Assembly: GCA_963730995.1 (NCBI GenBank)
Contig: CAVSUB010000013.1
Location: forward strand, 434,001 to 498,000
Origin: CAVSUB01 sp963730995
GTDB lineage: Bacteria; Acidobacteriota; Vicinamibacteria; Vicinamibacterales; 2-12-FULL-66-21
Length of the DNA stretch: 64,000 nt
Reading direction: 5' to 3'
Below the pieces are notes generated by a model. That model was given only the letters and a program-made list of their open reading frames with translations, made no database searches and had not been told where the DNA came from. Both the position numbers and the translations under genes were made by a program. Of the stretch, positions 36,718 to 43,888 are shown piece after piece; the first letter of the stretch is position 1; each line of letters begins with the position of its first letter.

Positions 36718-37089
36718 TCAAAACCGGGACGGGCTCTCCCCCACGCCCGTGATGCTGCAGGCCTGGATGACGTTGAGGCCCAGTGCTCTGGCCCGTTCAA
36801 CGACCTCGTCCTCGTCGGCGCCGGGGTTCAACCAGACTTCAGCCACACCCTTACGCGCAAGCTCCTCGACGACAAGCAATCCGGAGGCTGGCGGAACGTA
36901 GACAGTCGCCATGTCGATCGGTCCAGGAATATCCATCACAGATCGATACGCGCGGTGCCCTTCGATTTCCGCCTCGTGTGTGTTGACAGGGATCACGGTG
37001 TAGCCCTGCTTCTCGAACGCGCGCAGCGCCTTGTTGCCGTACTTCTTCCTGTTTCCGGAGGCGCCGATGACCGCCACGGTCTTCGCCAT
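36718..37089 (-). CDS. CoA-binding protein (YccU-like)
   Basis: A small 123-aa Rossmann-fold protein of the CoA_binding family: TVAVIGASGNRKKYGNKALRAFEKQGY (dinucleotide/CoA loop), then YRSVMDIPGPIDMATVYVPP, GVAEVWLNPGADEDEVVERA and a terminal NVIQACSITGVG (the usual C-terminal cysteine sits in QAC). Physiological role unknown in bacteria generally. ATG 37089 was chosen as the family start; the longer frame is made of intergenic repeats. TACAAT lies 6 nt upstream. Confidence 0.88.
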   Translation of the reverse strand: MAKTVAVIGASGNRKKYGNKALRAFEKQGYTVIPVNTHEAEIEGHRAYRSVMDIPGPIDMATVYVPPASGLLVVEELARKGVAEVWLNPGADEDEVVERARALGLNVIQACSITGVGESPSRF

Positions 37090-37095
37090 GTCGGA

Positions 37096-37101
37096 ATTGT
37101 A
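37096..37101 (-). promoter_or_regulatory. -10 element of the CoA-binding protein gene (leaderless type)
   Basis: Minus-strand TACAAT ends 6 nt before ATG 37089. Confidence 0.45.
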
Positions 37102-37109
37102 CCTTGTCG

Positions 37110-37262
37110 GGATCGAGGGATCAGGGAGCTGGGATCGGTGGTCAGGGATCAGGGACCAGGGATCCGGGGTTCGCGCAGCGATGTAGACGGGGCGTTCAAG
37201 CCCCGGCGCACTGCCGGATCCCTGATCCCTGATCCGGATCCCCGATCCCGGATCCCCGATCA
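37110..37262. repeat. Intergenic array of gggatca/tgatccc heptamers with a central hairpin
   Basis: Left part carries direct copies of gggatcag; right part carries the inverse (ccctgatccctgatcc), so the region can fold on itself. In the middle cggggc-gttcaa-gccccg forms a small hairpin. The same heptamer recurs at 43690-43712. It lies between divergent genes. Confidence 0.75.
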
Positions 37263-37265
37263 CGA

Positions 37266-37271
37266 TAAGAT
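37266..37271 (+). promoter_or_regulatory. -10 element of the amrS-like gene (leaderless type)
   Basis: TAAGAT ends 7 nt before ATG 37279. Confidence 0.35.
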
Positions 37272-37278
37272 CGCCCCC

Positions 37279-38401
37279 ATGCCGTCGCTTGCCGAAGCCC
37301 TCCAGGCGCGAACGGTCGAGGCCGCTCCAGAGCTCGTCGACCTAATCGACAAGGGCCGGATTCGTTGTCACGCCTGCGGCCATCAATGCCCGATTCCCGA
37401 GGGCGCCGTCGGCGTCTGCAAGGTGCGCTTCAATCGCAACGGACGTCTGCAGGTTCCGTGGGGTTATGTCGGGGGCGTGCAGTGCGACCCGGTGGAGAAG
37501 AAGCCTTTCTTCCACGCGTACCCCGGTGCGCTCGCCTTCAGCTTCGGAATGCTCGGCTGCGATCTCCACTGCTCCTATTGCCAGAACTGGGTGACATCGC
37601 AGGCGCTCCGCGATCCCGACGCTGTCGCGCCGCCGCGGGACGTCACGCCACGCCAACTCGTCGATCAAGCCGTCGACCTCGGCGGACGCATCGTCGTCAG
37701 CACGTACAACGAGCCGCTCATCACGAGCGAATGGGCCGTCTCGGTTTTCAAGGAAGCGCGCAGCGCCAGACTCGCCACCGGATACGTGTCGAACGGGAAC
37801 GGAACCCCGCGGGTCCTCGACTACATCCAGCCGTGGGTGGATCTCTACAAGGTCGATCTCAAGAGCTTCGACGATCGACACTATCGTCAGCTGGGCGGGC
37901 GGATTGACCCGATCCTCTGGACCATTCGCGAGCTGCACGACAGGGGCATCTGGCTCGAGATTGTGACGCTGCTGATTCCTGGATTCAACGATTCGACCGA
38001 CGAACTGCAGCGTCTCACGTCGTTCGTCGCGGGCGTTTCGCCGCTCATCCCGTGGCACGTCACGGCATTCCATCAGGACTACCGGATGAACGACCCCGCC
38101 AACACGTCGCCAGAAATGCTGCTTGCGCGCAGCCTCGATCGCGCGTTCGAACGGGTTGAAGTACATCTACGCCGGGAACCTTCCCGGGCAGGTCGGCGAT
38201 CTGGAGAACACGCGCTGCCACTCCTGCCAGGCGCTCCTTGTCGAGCGGTTCGGGTATTTCGTGCAGCAGTATCGGATCACGCCGCGCGGCACGTGTCCCG
38301 ATTGCCACGCCTCGATTCCCGGTCGGTGGGCTGCGAAATTCGAAGGACAGATCACGGACCGGCCGTTCCTGCCGGGCAGCAGGCGCCTGCGCACGCTCTG
38401 A
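37279..38401 (+). CDS. amrS: AmrS-like (AmmeMemoRadiSam) radical SAM protein (one frameshift)
   Basis: Radical SAM enzyme of the AmmeMemoRadiSam / PflA-like family, ~374 aa after repair. The 4Fe-4S motif is GMLGCDLHCSYCQNW. An N-terminal zinc-like cysteine set RCHACGHQCPIPEGAVGVCKVRFN, the GGRIVVSTYNEPLI block and YKVDLKSFDDRHYRQLGG are typical of AmrS. The last ~80 residues (GLKYIYAGNLPGQVGDLENTRC, CxxC pairs, GTCPDC) lie in another frame after a change near 38156. The partner genes memo and ammecr1 are not in this window. The substrate of this enzyme class is unresolved. Confidence 0.83.
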
Positions 38402-38501
38402 CGTTGGGGCCCACCGCGGTTCTGGCCTCTCCGCGGCCAGCTCACCATGCCAGTTCCAGACATCTCCGGCTCCGCCGACGTGCGGCCCACACCTGGAACG
38501 A

Positions 38502-39158
38502 CTACACGATCAGGTGGCGGTTGAATCCCGCCTCCACGAGCTCCTCGTACGCTCGCCAGACATCGTCTGGAATCTCCTGCGGAATCTGGAATCCTTTGGC
38601 GGGATACAGGCGCAGCCGCTGGAGATCGCCCACCATGATGCTGACGACATCGTCCTTCGAGAGCGATTCGTTCGAGTACCTGGCGAGGTATTCGTCCAGC
38701 GATACCTGCGGAGACGTCACCAGCAGCTCCTTCTCAGGCCAGAGCTTCTTGAACGTCGCGTAGCTGCGTCGCTCCATGTACGGCTTCTGCACGACGATGA
38801 ACGTGTGCGGATCGATGCCCTTCCCGGCAAGAAGCTGCTTCGTGAAGAGGACGTTCTCGCCGGTGTTCGTCGATCGGTTCTCGATCAGGATCTTCTCCGG
38901 CGCGACGCCCATGCGCATGGCGATTTCGGCGAACTGATTTGCCTCCGGCTCGTTCCAGAGGTGCTTGGTGATGGAGCCCAGGCCGCCCGAGAAGATGAGG
39001 AGCGGCGCCCAATCTTCGAGCAGCAGCTGCGCTCCCCTCTCGGCGACGGCCCTATCGTGGCTGCACAGGACGAGGATGACGTCAGCGTGAGCGAGCTGAT
39101 GATTCAGTTGGTGGTAGGTCCAGAGTTTCTCGACGAGCCGGCGTATCCGTGGGTCCAT
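38502..39158 (-). CDS. YdcF-like DUF218 family protein
   Basis: A 218-aa protein with the DUF218 core: ADVILVLCSHDRAVAERGAQL, PLLIFSGGLGS, EANQFAEIAMRMGVAPEKILIENRSTNTGENVLFT and FIVVQKPYMERRSYATF. E. coli YdcF binds S-adenosylmethionine; other members are linked to envelope or cyclic enterobacterial antigen synthesis. No TM helix is seen, so this one is probably cytoplasmic. It starts 25 nt after the DsbA-like gene and is likely co-transcribed with it. Confidence 0.85.
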   Translation of the reverse strand: MDPRIRRLVEKLWTYHQLNHQLAHADVILVLCSHDRAVAERGAQLLLEDWAPLLIFSGGLGSITKHLWNEPEANQFAEIAMRMGVAPEKILIENRSTNTGENVLFTKQLLAGKGIDPHTFIVVQKPYMERRSYATFKKLWPEKELLVTSPQVSLDEYLARYSNESLSKDDVVSIMVGDLQRLRLYPAKGFQIPQEIPDDVWRAYEELVEAGFNRHLIV

Positions 39159-39183
39159 CGGGCGGTGGCGGCGATGTTCCGGC

Positions 39184-39942
39184 CTACTTCAGCATCGAAT
39201 CCAGCGCCGTCTGAAAATCAGCGAACGGCAGGGCGCCTTTGACGACCTTCACGATCTTCATCGGCTGGCCGGGCGACGGCGTGACGCCAAGCAGGAACGT
39301 CGGCGTGCTGTCGATACCGAGGGCCTGCATGCGCGAGATGCTCTCCCGTACGGGCGCCGCATACTTGCCCCCCTCGAGGCAGCTCTTGAACTGAGACGTG
39401 TTGACTCCCACCTTCCCCGCCTGCGCGACGAGGGCCGGCACGTCGCGGACGGGCTGCTCGAAGAGCTGCGAGTTCATCTCCCAGTATTTGCCCTGTTCGC
39501 CTGCGCAATTCGCGGCTTCGTGGGCGCGGAACGCATCCGGGTGGAGCTGTGCGATCGGGTAGTCGATGAAGGCGTAGCGGATCTTACCCGTCTCGATGTA
39601 CTGCGTGTCGATCTGCGGCTGCGTCTGCTGCCGGAAACGGCGGCAAAACGGACAGTGATAGTCCGAGACTTCGACCATCATCACTTTCGCGTTGAGGGCG
39701 CCCTTCATCGGTACGCCGTCGACCTGGACCGTCTTGTCGACAAGCGCCGCCTCCGCGGGCTGTTGTGCCTGCGCGAGAACCTGGAGGAAATTCTTGATGA
39801 CGTTCAGGTCGCGCTGCATCGCGGTCTGCTGCGCCTTGAGCGCCTCGACCTCCTTCCGGAGCGCGGCGACCTCATCCTGCGGGGTCTGAGGCCCGGACAT
39901 CGAAAGCATCGCGAGCAGGGTTACGGCGGCAAGCCTGGGCAT
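39184..39942 (-). CDS. Secreted DsbA-family thioredoxin-like oxidoreductase
   Basis: A 252-aa protein with a short hydrophobic leader (LAAVTLLAMLSM), a coiled-coil stretch (VAALRKEVEALKAQQTAMQRDL) and then a thioredoxin/DsbA_4 fold with active site DYHCPFCRRFRQQ. AFIDYPIAQLHPDAFRAHEAANCA and a cis-Pro strand GIDSTPTFLLG complete the fold. Expected to oxidise or isomerise disulfides in the periplasm. The predicted promoter -10 TAGAGT lies 6 nt before ATG 39942. Followed by the YdcF-like gene. Confidence 0.9.
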   Translation of the reverse strand: MPRLAAVTLLAMLSMSGPQTPQDEVAALRKEVEALKAQQTAMQRDLNVIKNFLQVLAQAQQPAEAALVDKTVQVDGVPMKGALNAKVMMVEVSDYHCPFCRRFRQQTQPQIDTQYIETGKIRYAFIDYPIAQLHPDAFRAHEAANCAGEQGKYWEMNSQLFEQPVRDVPALVAQAGKVGVNTSQFKSCLEGGKYAAPVRESISRMQALGIDSTPTFLLGVTPSPGQPMKIVKVVKGALPFADFQTALDSMLK

Positions 39943-39948
39943 CTGGGC

Positions 39949-39954
39949 ACTCTA
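39949..39954 (-). promoter_or_regulatory. -10 element of the DsbA-like gene (leaderless type)
   Basis: Minus-strand TAGAGT ends 6 nt before ATG 39942. Confidence 0.4.
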
Positions 39955-39973
39955 ACTCAAATCCTGCGACGTG

Positions 39974-40006
39974 AGCTAACAGCTAACAGCTGAAAGCTGA
40001 GAGCTA
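39974..40006 (+). repeat. Short AGCT-rich tandem repeat
   Basis: Imperfect repeats of agctaac/agctgaa in the glcD-dsbA intergenic space. The same motif family recurs near 60325-60400. Confidence 0.6.
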
Positions 40007-40022
40007 CCTACTCAAGCGAACT

Positions 40023-41420
40023 TCAGACTCCCGCAGGCTCCGGGAAGATCTTCCCGGGATTGAGGATGCCCAGCGGATCGAAGGCCTGCTTGATGCGTTT
40101 CATCAAGGCGATCTCGTCCTGCGACAGCTCAATCTCGAGAAACCGTGCCTTGGAGAAACCGATCCCGTGCTCGCCGCTGATCGCGCCCTCCAGCGAGACG
40201 ACTCCTTCGAACAGCGCGCGCTCCGCTTCATGAGCGCGCTCGATTTCGCCCGGCCGCTGCGGGTCCGACATGATGTTGACGTGGATGTTGCCGTCGCCCG
40301 CGTGGCCGAACGACGGGATCCTGAGGCCGAACTGCGTCTTCAACCGATCCACCAGCGCGAAGAGCTCCGGGATCCGGCCGCGCGGCACTACCACGTCGTG
40401 GTTGTACTTGACGGGTGCGATCATGCGGAGCGACAGCGAGAGCTCCCGCCTGACGCGCCAGAGCTCGGCGCGTTCCTGGTCGTCTGCAGCGCGACGTACT
40501 TCGATCGCCGCGGCGTCGCGGCAGGCGCGCTCGACACGCGTCGCATCCTCCGCGACAGCGGCAGGACCACCGTCCACTTCGAGGAGCAGGATGGCGCCGG
40601 TCTTTTCAGGGGCCAGCGAGCGGGTTCCGAGCGCTGCGGCCACCGCGTCGAGCGAGTCACCGTCCACGAGCTCGAGCGCCGCCGGGACCACACGCTCTTT
40701 GATGATGTTGGTCACGGCACGGACGGCGCCGCTCACGTCGGTGAAGCACGCACGGATCGTCGTCTGAACCTGCGGCCGTGGCACGAGCCTGAGCACGACC
40801 TTGGTGATGATCGCCAGCGTGCCCTCCGATCCCACCAGGAGATGCGTCAGGTCGTAGCCGACCACGTTCTTGACGACCTTGCCTCCCGTTTCGATGATCT
40901 CGCCGGTCGGGAGGACCGCTTCGAGCCCCAGGACGTAATGTTTCGTCGTGCCGTACTTGAAGGCGCGCGGGCCGCCGGCACACTCCGCGACGTTACCGCC
41001 AATTGCCGACAGCCGCAGCGACGATGGGTCCGGGGGATAGAAGAGCCCGACGCGCTCCACGGCGTCCTGGAGGTCACCCGTGACGACATTCGGCTCGACC
41101 ACTGCCAGGAGGTTGACCTGATCGATTTCGAGAATGCGGTTCATGCGCTCGAGCGAGAGCACCACACCGCCACGCACGGGCACCGATCCACCGGTGTAGC
41201 CGCTGCCGCCGCCACGGGGGACGATCGGCTCGCGATGCGCCGCGCACACGCGCACGACCGCTGCCACGTCGAGGGTCGTACCGGGAAAGACCACGACGTC
41301 GGCAGGATGGCCGCGCTTCAGCGCGTCAGTACCGTAGATCTGTCGACTGGCGTCGTCCGTACGGACGTTGGCAGGACCGACGGCCGCTTCGAGCTCCGCG
41401 AGAAAGACGGAATCGAGCAC
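40023..41420 (-). CDS. glcD: FAD-linked oxidase, glycolate/lactate dehydrogenase GlcD type
   Basis: A 465-aa FAD_binding_4 plus FAD-oxidase_C protein. FAD motifs are EPIVPRGGGSGYTGGSVPV, LFYPPDPSSLRLSAIGGNVAECAGGPRAFKYG and LLVGSEGTLAIITK. The C-terminal half has FGHAGDGNIHVNI (metal-binding His) and GEHGIGFSKARFL, ending DPLGILNPGKIFP. This is the GlcD/D-lactate dehydrogenase pattern oxidising 2-hydroxy acids. The partner GlcE and GlcF subunits are not adjacent. GTG 41420 is taken as start because the conserved part begins VLDSVFLAELEAAVG; it lies 7 nt after the aminotransferase stop. Confidence 0.88.
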   Translation of the reverse strand: MLDSVFLAELEAAVGPANVRTDDASRQIYGTDALKRGHPADVVVFPGTTLDVAAVVRVCAAHREPIVPRGGGSGYTGGSVPVRGGVVLSLERMNRILEIDQVNLLAVVEPNVVTGDLQDAVERVGLFYPPDPSSLRLSAIGGNVAECAGGPRAFKYGTTKHYVLGLEAVLPTGEIIETGGKVVKNVVGYDLTHLLVGSEGTLAIITKVVLRLVPRPQVQTTIRACFTDVSGAVRAVTNIIKERVVPAALELVDGDSLDAVAAALGTRSLAPEKTGAILLLEVDGGPAAVAEDATRVERACRDAAAIEVRRAADDQERAELWRVRRELSLSLRMIAPVKYNHDVVVPRGRIPELFALVDRLKTQFGLRIPSFGHAGDGNIHVNIMSDPQRPGEIERAHEAERALFEGVVSLEGAISGEHGIGFSKARFLEIELSQDEIALMKRIKQAFDPLGILNPGKIFPEPAGV

Positions 41421-41427
41421 GCTCGGC

Positions 41428-42633
41428 CTAACCGGCGACGGCGTTCGTCCGGCTTGCCATCGCGCGCAGGTAGTCGATGATCTTTCCGGTCCCGCGTTCC
41501 AGCTCCGCGAGCGACGTCGCATACGACAGCCGGAGGAAGCCGGGCGCGTCGAAGGCTTCTCCCGGCGTGACCGCCACTCGCGCGTCGTTCAGGAGTGATG
41601 TCGCGAGCTCCGCTGACGTGCGGATGCCATCGGGCGAGAGGAACGCGGACACATCGATGAACAGATAGAACGCCCCGGCCGGCGTGACGAAGCGGAACCG
41701 CGGCTCGTCCGCGAGCCAGGCGCACAGCTGATCCCGGCGATGGCGATACTCCGCCAGCATCTCGCCGACGCATTCCTGCGGACCGCTCAGCGCAGCAGTG
41801 ACGGCCTTCTGCGTGATCGAGCAGACGTTGGATGTCGCGTGGCTCTGTAGCGCGTTGCACGCCGCGATGACCTTGCTCGGGCCGATCCCCCAACCGCAGC
41901 GCCAACCTGTCATCGCGTACGCCTTGGAGGCGGAACCGCACAGGACAGACCTCGTGGGGTTCGACCTGGCCAGCACCCCCGGCAGGTTGTGGGGCGTCGG
42001 GTCGTAGATCAGCTTCTCGTAGCAGAGATCCACGAGGATCCAGATATCGCGCCGCGCGGCCTCTTCCGCAAGAATCTGCATCTCCGATTCCGGCATCAGC
42101 GCGCCCGTCGGGTTCCCGGGCGAGTTGATGACGACGCCGCGGGTGCGCGGGGTGAAGGCGGCGATGAACGGCGCCGCAGAGATGCGGAATCCTTCGTCGG
42201 CGTGCGTGTGCACAAGAACCGGCGTGGCGTCGGCGAGCTTGATCTGCTCGACCAGCGTCGGCCAGCCCGGCGAGTGCGTGATGACCTCGTCGCCTTCGCC
42301 GAACAGCACGAGCGCGGCGTTGTAGAGAGCCTGCTTGCCGCCGGCCGACACGATGATGTCTGACGTGGCGTACTCGACGCCATAGTCCTCGCGATAGCGC
42401 GCGGCGATCGCGCGCTTCAGCTCCTCCGTCCCGGAGTTCGTCGTGTACTTCGTGAAGTTGGCGTCGATCGCGGCGTGCGCGGCAGCGCTGATGTGTGCCG
42501 GTGTTGGAAAGTCCGGTTCACCTGCGCCGAAATCCATGACGTCCACGCCCGAGGCCTTCAGCTTCAAGGCTTCAGCCGTGACCTTCATAGTAGGTGACTG
42601 GGCGATCCGTCCTGCGCGGGAAGCAAGCATCAT
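41428..42633 (-). CDS. Class I pyridoxal-phosphate aminotransferase (AspB-like)
   Basis: A 401-aa fold-type I aminotransferase, probably aspartate:2-oxoglutarate. It begins MMLASRAGRIAQSPTMKVTAEALKL, with FGAGEPDFPTPAHI, the PLP-stacking region GGKQALYNAALVL, NSPGNPTGAL, the Schiff-base Lys in GSASKAYAMTGWRCGW and an Arg near the end in FLRLSYATS. ATGATG at 42633/42630 is preferred over an upstream ATG inside coaD. It lies in a coaD-aminotransferase-glcD gene string with 7-nt gaps. Confidence 0.92.
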   Translation of the reverse strand: MMLASRAGRIAQSPTMKVTAEALKLKASGVDVMDFGAGEPDFPTPAHISAAAHAAIDANFTKYTTNSGTEELKRAIAARYREDYGVEYATSDIIVSAGGKQALYNAALVLFGEGDEVITHSPGWPTLVEQIKLADATPVLVHTHADEGFRISAAPFIAAFTPRTRGVVINSPGNPTGALMPESEMQILAEEAARRDIWILVDLCYEKLIYDPTPHNLPGVLARSNPTRSVLCGSASKAYAMTGWRCGWGIGPSKVIAACNALQSHATSNVCSITQKAVTAALSGPQECVGEMLAEYRHRRDQLCAWLADEPRFRFVTPAGAFYLFIDVSAFLSPDGIRTSAELATSLLNDARVAVTPGEAFDAPGFLRLSYATSLAELERGTGKIIDYLRAMASRTNAVAG

Positions 42634-42640
42634 CAGTCCC

Positions 42641-43132
42641 TCAAGGTTCGCGCGCGAGCTTCTTCTCGCGCAGCCGCCGCTCGACAATCGTGGGGACGAG
42701 ACCCGTAACGGATCCGCCGAGAGCGACGACTTCTTTTACAAGGCGCGAGCTCACGTAGGTGTACGGCTCGGCCGGCATCATGAACACGGTTTCGACATCG
42801 GGATTGAGCCGCCGGTTCATCAGGGCCATCTGCATCTCGAACTCGAAGTCCGAGATGGCTCGCAAGCCACGCACGATGACGCCTGCATGCTTGCGGCGAG
42901 CGTAGTCCACGAGCAGGCCGTCGAACGTGTCCACTTCCACATTGGCGGTGCCCTGGAAGACCTCGCGGGCGATGTCCACGCGCTCCGAGACCGTGAAGAG
43001 GGGCGATTTGTCCACGTTGAGGAGCACCGCCACGACGATCCGATCGAAGAGGCGGGCCCCGCGATGGATGATGTCGACGTGACCGTTCGTCAGCGGATCG
43101 AACGATCCCGGATAGATGGCGATGACGCTCAT
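42641..43132 (-). CDS. coaD: Phosphopantetheine adenylyltransferase
   Basis: Fourth step of coenzyme A synthesis, ATP + 4'-phosphopantetheine to dephospho-CoA. At 163 aa it has AIYPGSFDPLTNGHVDII (nucleotidyltransferase T/HxGH), VRGLRAISDFEFEMQMALMN, and YTYVSSRLVKEVVALGGSV. Overlaps rsmD by ATGA, a linkage conserved in many bacteria. Confidence 0.97.
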   Translation of the reverse strand: MSVIAIYPGSFDPLTNGHVDIIHRGARLFDRIVVAVLLNVDKSPLFTVSERVDIAREVFQGTANVEVDTFDGLLVDYARRKHAGVIVRGLRAISDFEFEMQMALMNRRLNPDVETVFMMPAEPYTYVSSRLVKEVVALGGSVTGLVPTIVERRLREKKLAREP

Positions 43133-43677
43133 GTGCTCTCGAGCCGCCTGTAGAAGCCAAGGGCGCTGTCGCCCGACGTCAGCACCCGGACCCGCCGCAA
43201 CGTGACTCGCTCGGCGGGCGCCTCGTCCCGGCGGGCGTGCTCGATGACGAGCAACGTGCCGTCCGTTGTCAGCGGCGCGACAGCATCGAGCGCGCTTTCG
43301 AGAGAAGCACGGCCGTACGGTGGATCGAGAAAAATGATGTCGAACGAAGGCGTCACGGCGCCGCGGAATGCCTGCGCAAACCCTGTGCGGATAATAGCAT
43401 AGCGGTCTTTCACGCCGGCTCGCGCCAGGTTCCCTTCGAGCAGCCGGATCGCCCGCGAGTCGTGCTCTACGAAGGTGACGTGCGATGCTCCCCGGCTCAA
43501 CGCTTCAATGCCGACAGCGCCCGTACCCGCGAACCCATCGAGGAAGCGCGCGCCGTCGATGTGCGGGGCGAGGACGTTGAACAACGTCTCCCGAAGCCGA
43601 TCCGACGTCGGACGCAGCCCCTCCCAGTCGGGCGATTCGATCCGGCGGCCTTTGAGGGTACCTGCGATGATGCGCAT
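43129..43677 (-). CDS. rsmD: 16S rRNA (guanine-N2-)-methyltransferase RsmD
   Basis: Methylates G966 of 16S rRNA. At 182 aa it begins MRIIAGTLKGRRI; SAM-binding FLDGFAGTGAVGIEALSRGA and catalytic FLDPPYG are present. It is followed by coaD in the common rsmD-coaD pair. Confidence 0.95.
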   Translation of the reverse strand: MRIIAGTLKGRRIESPDWEGLRPTSDRLRETLFNVLAPHIDGARFLDGFAGTGAVGIEALSRGASHVTFVEHDSRAIRLLEGNLARAGVKDRYAIIRTGFAQAFRGAVTPSFDIIFLDPPYGRASLESALDAVAPLTTDGTLLVIEHARRDEAPAERVTLRRVRVLTSGDSALGFYRRLEST

Positions 43678-43689
43678 GGGGGTGAGGTC

Positions 43690-43886
43690 GGGATCAGGGA
43701 TCAGGGATCAGGAGTCCGAGGAGTCGGCGTTCGGCGCTCGGTACTCGGCTGTGGGACGGGGGCTGAAGCCCTCGCCCTACACTGAACGCGACTGCCGACC
43801 CCGACCGCGACTGCCGACTCCGACCGCGACTGCCGACCGCGACTGCCGACCGCGACTGCCGACCGCCGACTGACGACTGACGACTG
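43690..43886 (+). repeat. Intergenic repeat mosaic: gggatca heptamers, a hairpin and cgactgccgacc tandem units
   Basis: 43690-43712 carries three gggatca copies. Near 43760 gggct-gaagccct can form a small hairpin. From 43787 to 43886 about five copies of a 13-19-bp unit containing gcgactgccgacc run head to tail. It fills the rsmD-recG gap; no gene is seen. Confidence 0.8.
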
Positions 43887-43888
43887 TG

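Noticed and set aside
43787..43886. CRISPR array
   Set aside because: Units are 13-19 bp, head to tail, without unique spacers and without cas genes.
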